From Serilophus lunatus (taxonomy: Eukaryota; Chordata; Aves; Passeriformes; Eurylaimidae), in assembly GCA_013399895.1 (NCBI GenBank), contig VXBA01001695.1, positions 58,940 through 122,939 of the forward strand: a stretch of DNA of 64,000 nucleotides, in the 5' to 3' direction. Position numbers and translations under genes: made by a program. Every line of letters begins with the position of its first letter. Position 1 is the stretch's first letter. Positions 22,641-37,200 of the stretch are shown in pieces. The notes under the pieces were generated by a model, which saw nothing but the letters and a program-made list of their open reading frames with translations, was not told where the DNA came from and made no database searches.

Positions 22641-24343
22641 ATTTTGCCATTTAGTGCTATTTAAGAAGGAGGAACAAGACGTGAAAGTTACTTGATTTGG
22701 TTTAACCTATTCCTACCAGGCATTAATTTCTTTAAAAACATCTACTGCTTTCTCTGTTTCTCTTTGCTTTACAGTGAATTGTTGTGTCATGAAGTCCATA
22801 CTTTCTTAGCCTTTAATGGAAACTGAGGTTAGTGGTCTGGAACTTGAATCTTTTTTTTATGTCTTTGAGGTCTTTATGTAGCTATTGCTCAGATGTTTGA
22901 GTTGCATAGGTGTTAAACAAAACAAAGGATTAGATTACACAGCTTTCACAGTGATTTAATTAAATTGATGCAACCCTAGTTCAGTTTTGTTAGATCAGCA
23001 CAAAAAACTATGCATAGGCAAGCCCAAAGCATTTTAGAGAACTCAGTGAGTACTTCCTTGCTTTCATGTTTTGCTCCTGTTTTATTTCATTGGTTCTTCT
23101 GGATGTGGCTACTAGTTCACAACTGGTCATAGAGGCTTCTGGGAACTAGAGTGTAAACAAGACCTGCATAAAGAAAACGATCTGGAAACCACTCATCAGC
23201 TTTATCACTGCCGTTTTCATTTTTTGAACAGAGCATTGACTCTGTGGGAGAATGTTGTACTGAAAGCCCAAGACAGCCTTGTAAGCTGGGTCTCCTACAG
23301 GACCTGGAAATCGATCTCCTCTAGAGATACTTTCCACTAACCTGAAGAACAAAAACTGAAGAACAACACAGAAGAAGACGCCTGGCAGCAGGCACCAGAG
23401 ACTGCTGTAGGAAAGCCAATACAGGAAGTAGTACTGAGATTGTGTTTTAAATTGCCACATTCCACCAATATGGGCTTTATTCCTTCTCGCTGTCATACCA
23501 CTAACATGACTAAAGAGAACAAAAAATGAAAGTTCTGTGACTTATCTTTGGATAAGGCAGTGGTGACACTTCTTCAACATGGAAAAATAAAAGATGTGTC
23601 TTAAAATTTTAAGGATCACAGAAAGAGATGACCTTGCATATCTGTTCTAGGGATACCTTACATCTGCATTGCCCCATCCTCTTTTCCTTTTTCCTTCCTT
23701 TTTATTTTTATTGTCAATTACTCTATTCTGTTGTTCAAATGGAAAAAGATAAATATGGTAATTTGACCGAGGTTTCCAGGCCTCTGTCCTGTATGGTAGA
23801 ACACGGATAAATAGCTATATGCAGGCCTTCTGTTTTATTGCACAGATGGTATGTGCTTGCACAATAATCGAGTTACATCAGATACCTCCGCAGTGTGTCA
23901 GACTCACTGTGGTGTGTCATTGTGCACGCTCACGCACTTCTGACTGTGAAAAATTAGACAGAAATACAGCAACTTTAATTAATTTAGACATGTGAATATT
24001 TTGCATAAATGAAGCACATGTTTTTGTGCTGAGGCCAGAAAGTCTCTCCATAAACATAAGCAGTTTTGTGTGCTCTGCAGTGCATCCAAAAGCCATCATA
24101 AGCAGTATGACAGTCTACACTCCTTCTGTCTCACTCCTTGCATTAGTGGTGACTGGTGATAATAAAGGAATTAAAAATAGGGACAGTGCAAAGACTGTTG
24201 TATAAGGGAAGCAATTGCTCTGCACAAAATCTAAAATATGCCTGCTATATGATTTTAGTATATATTTACACTCCCTCCTGAGCTTCCTGACTTGGTAATA
24301 TTATTTGGTTCTTCCAAGAGAAAATTTTTTGCTGACAACTGTT
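22641..24343. other. Non-coding sequence without recognised features
   Basis: No exon or repeat recognised. The 116-residue minus frame at 23146-23496 has no family resemblance and lacks splice or promoter context. Confidence 0.5.
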
Positions 24344-25218
24344 TCATAAGACTGTAGGATAATTCAAGTTGGAAGGAGTCTCATGTCTGTAGTCTACATC
24401 CTTCTCAGGAGGGTTACCCATAAATTAAGACCAAAGTTACTCTGGAATTTATGCAGTTAGGTCTTGGAAAATCCAAGGATGGGGACTGCACTCTGCTAAC
24501 CTGAAAAAGGGGAAAGTTTGTCTTTATATCTATCCTGAACATATCTTCTTTCATTTTATGCCCATTATCTGCCATCTTCACACCACAAGCTGCTGTGCAG
24601 AGCCTGTAGCCACCTCCTCGTACATACTGCTAGTGTACTTGTCAGGCTACTAGTTAGGAACTTCAAAAGCTATCTCTTCTCTAGCCTGAACAATCACCAT
24701 TTCCCCATCTCTCCCCCCAGGAAAAGTACTCCAAAGCATCTCAGTATCTCTCTACTGAATGTGCTTCAATGTATCAATGGATTTCTTGCATTGGGAAATC
24801 CAAATCTGTACAGAGTATTTTAGATGTTGCCTAACAAGCACTTTGTAAATGAAAATTATCACTTTCCTGGCTGTGCTTCTGCTGAAATACCCCAGGTTAC
24901 TGTTGGGTTTCCTTGCTGCCAGGTAGATTTCTGGATCATCTTGACTGCCCCGCATGATTCCCAGGTCCTTCTCAACTATCTGCTCCACTGCCTGTGCCAT
25001 TGGTATTCCTTCTCAGGTGCAGGACTTTTCATTTCCCTTTGCTAAATTTCGTAAGGTTGGGGTTGAGCTATTCCTCCAGTCTATCTAGGTCAGTCTGGTT
25101 GGCAGCCCTGCCCTGAAGTGTATCATCTGGTTCTCCCTGTTTGGTGTCATCTGAAAACTTGATGAGAATTTACTCCATCACGCCTCTAGGTTATGATAAA
25201 GGTGTTGAAAGATACTAA
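24344..25218 (-). mobile_element. CR1 LINE, longest copy in the window (about 0.87 kb)
   Basis: On plus it reads as the reverse complement of a CR1: 'ttcaagttggaaggagtctc' at the 3' end, then 'aaggatggggactgcac', 'cccaggtccttctcaac', 'ggtgcaggactttt', 'tttggtgtcatctgaaaact' and 'gataaaggtgttgaaag'. The block order and spacing follow CR1 for about 870 bases, so the copy includes the last part of the reverse-transcriptase ORF. Divergence is high and several small gaps are present. The right end (5' truncation) is approximate. Confidence 0.92.
24752..25000 (-). pseudogene. CR1 ORF2 fragment (region before the C-terminus)
   Basis: The minus frame shows VEKDLGIM, then AARKPNSNLGYFSRSTAR, then VLVRQHLKYSVQIW and CKKSIDTLKHIQ. 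These correspond to the CR1 ORF2 stretch usually read as EKDLGVLVD..., AAKKANGILGCI..., LVRPHLEYCVQFW and KDMELLERVQ. The frame ends in a stop inside the gene, and the downstream part is shifted, so this is a broken remnant. The reverse-transcriptase catalytic motif is upstream and absent. Confidence 0.9.
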
Positions 25219-28200
25219 GAAATATGTTAGATTATGAAAATCTTATATATATTTCCATACATAAGAAAGCATTTTGAAGGAGAGCTTCCTGCCAGTTAAA
25301 CCCATCAATTTCCTGTAACCTAAGGATATAATGTTTGGTGATGTGTATGAATCATGTGGCAGGCACAGTCCAGGTCCTAATAGGCAGTTGTGTCATCTGC
25401 ACGAAAAGTGCACAGCCGCAACTCTGTGCTCAGCCTCAGTACTGCCATGATCATCTAAATGGCTGAAGTGGTTCTCATCCCTATGGATTAGAGTCCCTGC
25501 AAACCAGTCCTTCCCACAAATCAGCCAAATCACAGATAGGGAGGGTAGTCAATGAATATAACTATAAATTGATACACATATGCATAGTGTAGGACTGAGG
25601 GTGTACAGTTCTTTGCCTAAGGGAATGGGACATAATCTCAGGAAAGATGGTTCTTGGATCTACACAATGGAGAATAAGTCAATTATTTTCTTTTGCTATT
25701 CAATTTCTTGCCTCTAAAATAAAGTAACATTGTTGTGATACATAAACACCTTTTGAGGGTAAGTAATGTTTCAGAAATATTGGTAATTGGATTTGGGCAG
25801 CAGTAGTTTCTTCAGACTCTGAGTGAGATCAGACATCTGTGCATTATACCCCATATACTCGTGTGCTGCATGGTCCTCAGAGGGAGTTTCATACAGAGAG
25901 AAAAATGGAAGGAAAGAGGAACACTAGTGATAGAAGCCTTATCAGTATTTACATAAAAGATTATAAAACTAGGAAAGAACTGCTACATAAATGAATGATC
26001 AACAATATACATATTCTTCTGGAAATTCCTCTTTAAAAGCGTAACAAGAGCTTTATAAAAAAACAGTTGTGCGTCTAGATTTTATACTGCAGAAGCAAAT
26101 AATCTATAGAAACCTTAAACTAGGGCACATGTGATAAAAAAATCCATCTGCAATTTGTTCAAAAACATTTTAACTAGGAAAGCTGATGGTTGTTTGTTTA
26201 AAAATCATGTTCTGCTTCTGCTGTATAGATCTGCTGCTCATAATGACAACTGCACCTGCTTTTAACTTTTATTTCTCATTAAATATAATAACAAAGCAAA
26301 ATAAATTCCTAGTGTTGAGTCTGACTCCATGCCCTATGAAACAAAGGAAGAACAAGACTCCTAGTAACTTCAGGGAGCATTGTATCCAGCTCATTGTTTT
26401 TAGAAGTCAAAAGCTAACACAGATTGTTCATTTCCTGGCATTGGCATCAGCAGTAAATGGCATTGCCTCACAAAACGTTTGCTAAGTCCTCTGGGGACAA
26501 AGGATAAGAGCATGTTACATTTCTCAACAATGATCTCCTCAACCAGCTACACAGCAGCACTGTTTCATTTCAATAGCTCGTTACCTTCTTGTCAGTGAGT
26601 CCATGTAGTTGAAACTATGGGAAGAGCAGTGAAAGCCAGCAAGAAGGGTGGGTCTGAAATACCAATCTTGAACATACTCTGTTTCCCAATGAAACAAATA
26701 GGAGATACAGGCTAACATCGTGGCAAAGCAGCAAAGTGATACATTCTTATTCTGGGGAAACATAGGGGCTGCTTTATGTCCTTTGTGGTACCACTTTAGG
26801 GTAGGGAGTATCCTTCTATGTTGTAGCCTGTACAGTGTAGGCATCTATACCATTGTCAGTTGTCAAGACTCCCTCCATAGTGAATTAACAGAAATAGGCC
26901 TTCCTACTCTATCTCCTAAATGAAGGTGATTCATTTGATCTATTTTAGACATTGGAAATGGGATGAGAGGAGCTCTGCCCTCAGAAGGCCTGTCCCCTTG
27001 ACTATAATGGGAGCCTAGGCAGTTAACTCAGAGACAGACACCTACAATGCAGAATCTATATTTGGACAGATGAATCCCACTGCTGGTGTTTACTATAAAT
27101 AGAGAAGTGCACAGTATATTTAAAGAAGAAAATCCATTGGGTACTGCTGAGATTATTGTTAATGCTGCTTAAACTAGTTAATTAAATAACTAGTCAATCA
27201 CCCCCTAGTGTAGAGAAGACCAGCCATAGAGCTACTGAAGTCAATAGCAAAATTCACACTAGCAACAGCAACCACTGATCTGTGTCTATATAAAACTACG
27301 TGCAAAAGCAAGAGGAAAACCCAACCCTAGTTCTAGATTCACTCCTTTTCATTTTTTAAGTTATGGAAATTTGAATATTTCCTTCTACTGGTTGTAGTAG
27401 AAGGGAGCACCTGCAAAGCTCAACTAAACAGCTACTGCTCTCCCTGTGGGTGATCCTAGTCTGCCCACTTGCAGGACAAGACATTAACATAACTCTGTTT
27501 CAAGGATGTTCATTACCTTCACAATTTAAGATTGAATTGCCATTTAAGACCCATTATTAATAAATTTGGGGTAAAGGATTTACAAAATTAAAAAGCTGGC
27601 AATGACAAGTTTCTATATCGAAAGAGTTACAGGACTGAATGTCATCAGTGTAAATCACATCAAATGAATGATTTGGTTACCTAAACTGCAAAAATGCAGC
27701 ACTGGATAGTGCCCAATCAACTATGGCTATACTGACTATTGTAAGAATACCTTAATTTACTCCTTCATAAATCAGTTTGAATTGTGTTGTGGAAACAGCA
27801 TGATAAGCAAGGGAGAAATTTGTGTGGATATTTTTATAACTAAAGGAGAGTAAACCTTTCATAAGACTGACTTCCAATGGCTAACTGCCATCTCTGAGAA
27901 ATTGTGTTGTGAAACATTGGGCAAGTTTACCATGGAGAAAGACTCACCAGCCTAAAGGGCTAGATGGATTGTTTTGAACTTTTATAGTGGTTGGTGGAAA
28001 CCTTGAAGTCTGTTCTTAGAATGTAAACCAGATTTAGCCATGACAGCTAGAATGGGATCCTTCATTTCCTCTGTGCCTTATTAAGGGATTTAATTTCTCT
28101 AGTGGAACCTCACATTCCAGTAAGCATCCCTGCCTGAAATGAAACACAATTTGTCACTTACTTGTTGACTTTCCCTAGCTTCGTGATAATTGGAGAATAT

Positions 28201-31200
28201 GTGTCTAATTGTGAAGTCATCTCTGAGGAATTAGCAAGAGTTCATAAAGTGCTGCAACTAGCTGTAAGATAAAGATAGCAGAAGGGTTAGGAAATTGAGA
28301 CAACAATCACTCATTCAAAGATGTCTTCCTGATCTGACTAAGGGTGGTATGAAGATGTGGCAAACAAGACAAGGGCAAAGTGGGAAATTAGTAGACCCAA
28401 ACAGGTGAATAAAATACAGAAGGGATGGCCTGTTTGACTTCACACCACCTGTTGAACCTTTAAAAAGCAAAATAGCAGGAACCATTATGGTGAAAGAGGT
28501 TTCTGAAAGACTTCCTGAGGAAGTGCCTCTGGTTGATTTTTAACTCCACTGGGCAATTTCCACCAGATCCAGGCCATCAAAAAAGAGAGGGTACCCCACT
28601 GTTCCCAACAAACTAGCTAGCAAAAGGTTGGTCCTACCCTGACTTTCCATGCTCTCTGAGTCTCTTTCTTTCACCTTTTTATATTTTTGATGTCACTTTC
28701 TGTCACTCAGCTTTTAATCACATTTTGAGTTGGCCTGTGCTGCTCTGCCAAGTGCAGGATGATGAGTAGAAAGAAGGAGATTGACTTGGCCCAGCAGGGG
28801 ATATCCCATGCAGGCAGTGGAATTGTGCTCCTGGCCAGCAGGTGACTGGCTACTCCAAACTGCTTTCTGTGACTACTCAGTTGGTTTGTAACCTTAAAAG
28901 CTTAGCGACAGATACACTTCCCTTGCTTTCCATTCTCCTATCTTTTCTTCTTTTCCTGACTATATTTATCAAGAGCAACAAATCAATCTTTACTTCTACA
29001 GCCATGATCCAAGGGATGAGTAAGGGAATTAAACCTTTCTTGCTGTACTAAGAAGAATTTCTGGATAGCATAATGGATTCTAAATTAATAACCTATGTCT
29101 AGGAAAGGTACTCTGACAGATTGTGATTAAGCTAGTCTTGTTTAACCACTTGATTTCAATTTCCAAATTCTTTGTGTTGTATTTTTGTACATACTGATCA
29201 ATATACTTATCAGATTTGGCATGAATTTCTAGTGCAGCTGTCATGTGCATGAGCAGGCTAAACTTTCTGTACTTAAAACCACAAACCTTGTTAAATGGTT
29301 TAACACTTTACATTGGGAAGAACACATCAACGCCTATGGGTGAAGTCTCACTTATTCCATAGATACTGACACAAGATGACTCACTACATCTGACTGTTGT
29401 TGCTACCGATGTCACACTTTATTAGAGATATATTTGTTCAAAACTTCTGAACTCCCTTTCCAACACCACATAGTTTCCATCTAGATTATCAAGTTGAATG
29501 AAAAACCTATGTTTCTTTCTTTTAGATTTTTTGACAGTTTGAGTGACAAAGTAAAGTGTCATTAAGGCAGAACCAAATATTGACTGTTTGGTAAGTCACC
29601 AGTGAAGGAAGAAATGAAGGCTTTTTCCAGTTCCTGCATTTAACATTAACACACTGTGAAAAAAACCCCATAAGTTAAAACACAATATATTATAGAGATA
29701 GTAGAGTGTGTGCAACCTGCAATACTTTATTTAGGATAAATGATTGTGTCCTGCTCTCAATGAAAAGGAGTTTGTGGAATGGCAGAAGATGAATCTCTGT
29801 TTCCTTTTACTTATCCTTTCAAGGTGAAGGAGGTCAAATAAAGCAGTCTCTAAGCTTATAAATCACTCTGATAGATTTGTTTAAAGTATCATTCTACAGA
29901 AACATAGGTGACAGGTTTCTAAAATGAAGATAAAAGAGTTGCTGACAAGTATTTGATTTGTTGAAGGCTTTCAATAAGAACTTTGGAAAGTAAGAAAAAG
30001 GAGAAATTCTGAAGAAAATTCGAAAATCTCTGATGGGTAGAAATGTTACTTATGAAAAACTGAAGAAACTTTCGTATCCAAGAGTAGAAGATATGGGGAT
30101 GGATAAAGTGTGTTTAAACCCAGCTACAAATGAGGTGCAAAACACTTCTGAAGAAAAAAAATAAACTTTCTTTTTCAGAAATTTGCATTTTTTTTTAGAA
30201 TTTCTTATAGTCATCATGTGTCTTCACAAGTCCCGAGACAAACACTATAAGAACTTTGTGAAAACATCCTGCAAGTTTCCCATGCCTCAAAGATTATTTA
30301 TATAAACATTATTTGACATTAAGTCAATACAACATGAAAGACATTAAACTAAGTTGTTTTAATAACAACCTTATTACAGTCAAGCAACTAATAAGTACAG
30401 AACAGACAAGAGACTGTTGTCTGAATATTTTAGACACAAGGAATTTTCCCCACTGTGAGAAAGAACATATGTGTTTTCAGCCATGCTATAGTTAAGTTTC
30501 AAGCAGGAGCAAAAAGGGAAACAGTACTTTTATTCATGTTTCTCTTTAGCCGGTTCACAGGGTAATTCTGATCAGCAGGCACAGTTGTAAATATTGCTGT
30601 CCTTTCCTTCAGTATGAGCAAAACTTTATTTAATATTATGTTAGTTGACAAATTTCCTGTCATAATTCATTTTCTCAAAACAAAGACAGCAATAAGACTT
30701 ACAAGACTTTCTGGCAAGTCTCCACTCGTCTCACCAAATCAAATGCCAGGCTGGAAAGAGTTAGGGTTTTGTACACTCTTCTTAGTCACATAGGATAAGA
30801 TTCTAGGAAAGGCTTAGTTTCCATGGTGTGATCATTTTTGTTAGCAAGTGGTCATCTTTGCAAGAACAAATGATTGAGAGATAGCGTCATTGATTGGGTG
30901 CCCAGAAGTGAAAAGAAGGTAAGTCTGAAGAAATAACTGTGCCTGTGGGACTTCCTGTCTTTGCTGCTAGCAGGAGATGGTATGGGGTTTTATATGCTCA
31001 TGGAGTTTGACACGGACATTTTCCTCTGATATATTGCTTTGGGTTTTTATACCTTCTTCAATTCTCCAATACTTCTTTATGAATACTGAATACCTAAACA
31101 ACTCAAAATGTTCCTATATAGACACATATTTATAATTATGCATAGTAATAAAGGTTGAAAACCCTTGTTCCACCCTCCTTGTTTAGTATGTATAATTTAC

Positions 31201-34200
31201 CTAAACTGCAACCATAGTATGTGTGAATCTGTTGGCATAGGAGATTACAGCTACACAGAGAGGCTAGTTTTAAATGTGAAAAAGTCCCTCCCTTGAGCTT
31301 CCCTGCTGTCATCTTGTCCCTGTGTTTTCTGAGAGCAATTTCCTCACACTTGCACAGCTGTTCTGACCGTTCTTTAACATTTTCATATTATTAATACTAC
31401 CCATGTCCAAGGACATATTGACCTGCTGCTTGGCCCTGAGTAACGATCGTCTTCGGTCACACTGGAAGTTTTTACTGCCCTTCATCTTGAGAGTGTGATT
31501 CCGCCTCCAGCATATGCAGATACTGAAATGATATAAACAATACCTACAACCATGTCTTTTTTTTCCAACAAGCTACACTCTTCTAGGAAGAGAATGTGGG
31601 TAATGATATATTTTCCTAATTAGCAGAGATGATTGCCCATGATAAACATGAAGTTCTCAGGCTGATGCTTGCTTGTCACTCAGTTTAATTACATTTTTGG
31701 GAACAGGTTTCACACAGAGCTTCCAGTACCTGGGCAGAATAGTTACTGTATTTGTGCTAGTAGAGCTGTTTCTTCTGGTATTACTTCAAGGGTAATGTGA
31801 GATGGTATTTAAAGTCTTCAGGAGAAGACACAGTTAGCTGCAGTGCTGTTTCTCTACAGGAAACTGATGACTCTTTGTCACTGACATCAGAAGGAAAGGA
31901 AGAACATTTTGGTTGAACAAAGGAGAAATACATCCACTTTATTAAAATCAGGTTATTTTTTTTTAAAGTGAGCAAATACTATTTCAGAGCAACAATGACA
32001 AAAACAATAATAACAAAACCCAGAATAGAAGAGAGAGCCAAGTTTGCACTTCATATTTTTAAGCACTGCTGATTTAGAAGCCAATCATAAATGCCAATAG
32101 TTGCTTATGCATTGTACATGCTGTACTGCAAAAGCATATCTGCTATGGCAGGCTAACCAGAAGAGAAGGCATGGAATTTTCCTTTCAAACAGAAAATGTC
32201 TCGTTACTCACAAGCATTTTGCTCTCAACTTAACTCCTCTGTTTCTTTTTTTTCTTTGTAAGACTGACCCTGCACCAGGGCAATCCAATAATACCTCTGG
32301 CATGGTGTTCAAGAGTCTTGAACTATTCTCGTGTCTTTAGTCACCGCTATAGTATAGTGTTGCTTATTCCATTTTCTGTCTCTCAGTTAATAATGCTGAG
32401 ACTTCTCACCTTTGCTGAGGACTTCTGCTTTTCTTCTTGTCTCATTCTGTTGTTGTTGTTGCTGCTATTCAATGTTGATAAACAAACTGAATGTGGATAC
32501 GAGCTGGTCCATGCCCAACCTGAAGCCCAGGAGCTGTGTCTCTAGGATCATATAGGTGAACATGAAGGAATTATTGTGAGAAGCTGTTCACAAACGATGA
32601 TCCACATTTGAGATACCAAAGCAAGTTGCATTATCCTGAGAAAATAACAGCATCATATTTGTTGATGCAGATAATTAGAGCTCTCTGTCAAGAGCAGCCA
32701 GAGAACAGCGAGAACTTTCATATTTTGGAAACAGGATCCTGTTCTTGTATCGCCCAAGTTCAGTTATCACGGATCTTCAGTGAACTCCAGGATGTAAGGA
32801 GAGAAACTGGTCTAGAAAAGAGAAACAAGGACCTCTACATCCTCAAGAAAGAGAGGAACAACACCACAACAAAACCACCGTGTTTGAAGAACAGAAACTA
32901 TAAAGGAGTTTTTGGAAATAAGCCAAGCCAGATCTCAGTAGGAAGATGTGGATGCTCAGAAAGAGAAAAAAAGAACCATTAAAAAATGTTTGCCTACAAA
33001 ATGGGATAACCATAGGAACTGACTATTGCAAAATTTGATAATGTAAATATGATTATAGACTATGGTTTCATTATTTTCAAACTTTAAATACTTTCTTAAC
33101 ACAGAGGGAAGTCTCCACAATCTCATTCATTGTCTTCCTTCTGTTTTTGCATACTTTCACATATGTTCACTTTGTGATGAAATAGTTTTGTTTTGTGTTA
33201 GTATTCAGTCACAGCTGCTTTGGCATTCTAGAAAAAATAGTATTTTGTGAATGAGTGTGACTGCTATAGAATCAATATATCCATTGTGTATATTTCCAAA
33301 CCACAATACCAAAAAAGGAAGGAAACTAGATGGCTTCCTTACATGAAAATACAGCAAGGTATTATTCCTCTAAAGGTAACAACCATTCTCTTCATATATT
33401 TGAGGGCCAGGACACCCACACATTTGGCATGTTGCCACATACAGTTAGGTAAGGTAATGTCGCATGCACAGCAGGCTGTACTTATCCTCCATCTGTTCTA
33501 AGTCATGCAAATTCAAGTTGTGTGTCCCTCAAAAGACCACTTTTCCATCACCATCCGGTCTGTAGCAAGAACAGAGGCAAGGATGCCCTTGTGTACAGAT
33601 TCTTCAATTCATGAGCTGTAAGGGCAATAGCAGGAGGTGGGATTTTTTTGCATTAGACCTCAATTCACTTACAGCAGAGAGTCAAGCTTTGGGCTATAGG
33701 TTAATCTCTTGCACCTGAAAAATGTATGTGTGGAGGATGGCTGTCCAATTAAATACGTGAGGTGTTCAGTTGGGGTGTTTGAAAAATATCTCAGCCCATT
33801 CATGATTTTGGCAGTCATTTGGTGTTTCTTTGAGCTCATCTAGCTTAAGTATGTTCTCTTAACTTATTCATCATGTTCCAAGTCTTTATAACAAATACAT
33901 ACCAGTTACAACAGCTTTTTTACTAGGACTAAATTACATGTAAGTAGAGGTAAGGCTTAACTTATAGAACAATAGGAAAAAAATAGAGCCAATGTTCTCA
34001 ACAAAAATGCCATTTTATATATGTTGTAATAGTTTTTTCCTAACTGCCAGAACAGTGGATGTTTCTTAGAAATAAAAATTGATGCATCATTGCTATATTT
34101 CCAATGAAAAACAATAGATCAAAATACATTGAAAGCAACTTCTCTTCTCTTGACATTCATAGAAGTTGACTGCAAGCTGTTACATTCAGGGGTCAGCTTC

Positions 34201-37200
34201 TTCTGTAGCATTGTCATAAAATGTCATGTGTAGGTTGTGTGATCATAGCATGCTGCTGTGAAGAGCAATGGGAGCGTAAATAAACAAGGAAGGTGAATTA
34301 AATTAGCTTTAGGGATCCAAGGCACAATCTGATTGTATCGGCATAAATATAGAGTCACTCAACCTAATCCCAGGTTTACAGCTCTGTTACTGAAATAAAA
34401 ACATCTCTGTAATTGCATTTTCTTACTTCTGAAAAAATTCTTGTCTGGATCCTAACAGTAGTTAGCATAGTTGCTTCCATTTTTATCTTCAATATTTCTT
34501 TCCGATTTCTATTGTCTTCCCTTTTTCTTCACTTTCTGTGCAGCTGTCATCATAGTGTTTCAACTCCACTTAGAAGAGTAAGGCAGATGTCTCCCAGCAG
34601 AGGCTCTGCCAACATCACTCCAATGACAGCTGTGGGAGCAGTGCTATGATAACAGCATGACCACCAACGTCAACAGAGAACGACCACATAACATCTGCAA
34701 AGCTTTTCAGCTTCCACTATCTTAGGGCCTGCAGTCTAAGATCACTTTTATACTCGAGTCTCTCAGCTGGCAGCACTTAGTGTTACTTAGTTCTCTAGTA
34801 TATTAGATACATTTAAGTCTATCTTCTTGGGCTTGTTTTGGTTTTTTAAAATCTGAATTATCACAAAGTATTTTAATCCTGGGGTGAAAATGATTTTAAA
34901 ACATGCCTCTTTCTGAGTTTCATGCCTCTTTCCTAGGCCTACTTATATCTGAAAAATTTAATTGAAAGTGCCAAAACATTACTGTGAACCACAACTTTCA
35001 GCTTTCCAAATTCAAAGTTAGCATGGCATTATAAAGAATTGCCTCAACATCTATGAAAATTTTTAAGCTAGCAAATACCAATAGCTTACAAAAAAATTAC
35101 CTGAAAGCAATATTTAGCTTTTTATTGTATGTTGGTGTTGTGTGTAAACCTTTTAATGTATAGTTTTAAAATGCACTGAGGTAAATATTCATAGGTGAAA
35201 AGAAACGTAATTAAAAAAGAATATGCATGCTATGGAAGTAACTGTACAAGTTCAGTGATACTTCCACATGTTCCCTTATGTGCCAGGTTCTGTGTAGGGA
35301 TTTTGTCTGTGATAGAGTATGTTGTCAGGTGAGCTTGGTAACAAAGGTCCTTTATAGACCAGCAAGTTGTACCTTTGCTTGCACAGCCCATGCAGGTGCC
35401 TCTATAATGTTCCTGCACCATTTAATAGGAAAGAAAGTAATATCAAGGGCTTCCTCCTCTCCATGTCTACAGGCAAAGCCTGCAGATGACTGAAGAGAGT
35501 CTTTGTTTATTCATTACATAAAACATCGTATGGTCACTCTGACCTTTCAGCAAGCAGGACTTCCAGCATGTATGTAATTAAAGTTCCTTATAGAGTAGTG
35601 AACCTGGTGTCCATGGTTCTCCCTGTGGCTGGCAGCATAGCCTAGGAACATCGTGATTCTCTTGAGCTGTTAAATTGAGGAGAAAGGATAGCCCAATCCC
35701 TCTCGACAGCTGATAGTTGTGATTAAACTTTATCACTCACCAAACAGACTCTCATACACAGTATACACTCTTATACTGTGTAAATAGAAAGGAAACTCAT
35801 TGTTTCGTTGGAGATATTCGTAACACAGCTTGCTACAAAAGTGCCTGGTTCTGAATCATGAAAAACACTCATTGCTCTAAGTAAGACTGTCTCCACCTCT
35901 CATAAAAGATGACACAAACATCTAAACATCTAAGCCCTAGGACAGGTTACAAATTACTAGTTCAGTCCTGACTTTGTGGTAATGCTTATAATTGACTGAG
36001 CTGGAATTTGACAAATCATGTTGGGTTACCTATGCACATCGTTTCTACAACAAATGTTGTCATACCTTGAATTATTTGAAGCATTCAGGCTCTTCCCTCC
36101 ACCCAGACAGTAGTTCCTCAAGTTGCAGAGTTTCCTTACATTTCTGGGCTGTAGGGTCTACATGATTCAGTAGAGAAGGCGCAGTCTGGGGATCGTCACA
36201 GGTACCTCTTGCAACATTTATATTTTTAAAATTATGGGAAGCTGGGACTTGTGGAACTTGTAACACCTGATAACAGACTTCAGTACCATTTCAGGAGATC
36301 ATCCCTGTGCAAAGAAGCTCATTAACATGTACTTGAACTCTGAAGCAGACAGTGAAAATACACACGTTCTCAAAGACAAGCATGCATTTTCCTGAGAATT
36401 CGGAAGTGCAAGTTGGTATGCCTGCAGGTGCAAGCTTAGGCAAGACTGTTTGCTGAGATTGGTGAAGCTAGGTCATGTCTCCCTGTTACCGCTCTGTGGC
36501 ACATATAGAACAAGGGTTTCCTTCCCCCAGAAAAGACAGATTTTACAGGATAGTATTTAGAACTTTTTTTTTTTTGCATATTTAAAGGAGAAAGTCTCAT
36601 CTTGATTGCCTTAAAAAGAAATGGTGATTCATCTGTAGTACAAGCAACCAGGCAAGAGAAATGTACTTAATTGAAAGAGGAAATAATTTTAGTCAGCTTC
36701 AAATTCCTTTTACTTCACATGCTTATTCAGCTCAAATATTTGAATGAAAAGATGCTCTGGTAAAAAAAATGAACCCTATGATTAATGGCCAAAGTCTTCC
36801 TATCCATACCCATCAATCTCAGCCATCCAAGAAATTTTTCAAAACCAAAGAAGATTTATTTGAAATATCTAAGAACACGGCAAGCAGAAATAAGGAGTTT
36901 TTAAAATTCAGATATTTGTAAGGCTTCTGTTTCATAACAAAAAAAAAATAGCTCAAATATTTTGTCTTTTTCCTCTTACCCATAAACAAATCATATTCTG
37001 CTATTAAAGACCTGCTTGCATCTTCACACTTTGCCATCAGTAATATTTTAGTACGATTTGAACTTTCTTCTCAGGTCTATTTTACTTTCCAAACATTCCA
37101 GTTAGAGGAACATTTTGGACCTTAGAATGTAGGCACTGACAGTCCAAAGGCAGAGGACTGCCAGAAAGCTTACAGGGGCAGCCTTTTTTGATTACTGTAC

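Noticed and set aside
32608..32982. 124-codon plus frame
   Set aside because: No recognisable domain, low-complexity KKERNNTTTK stretch, no exon signals. Expected by chance in 64 kb.
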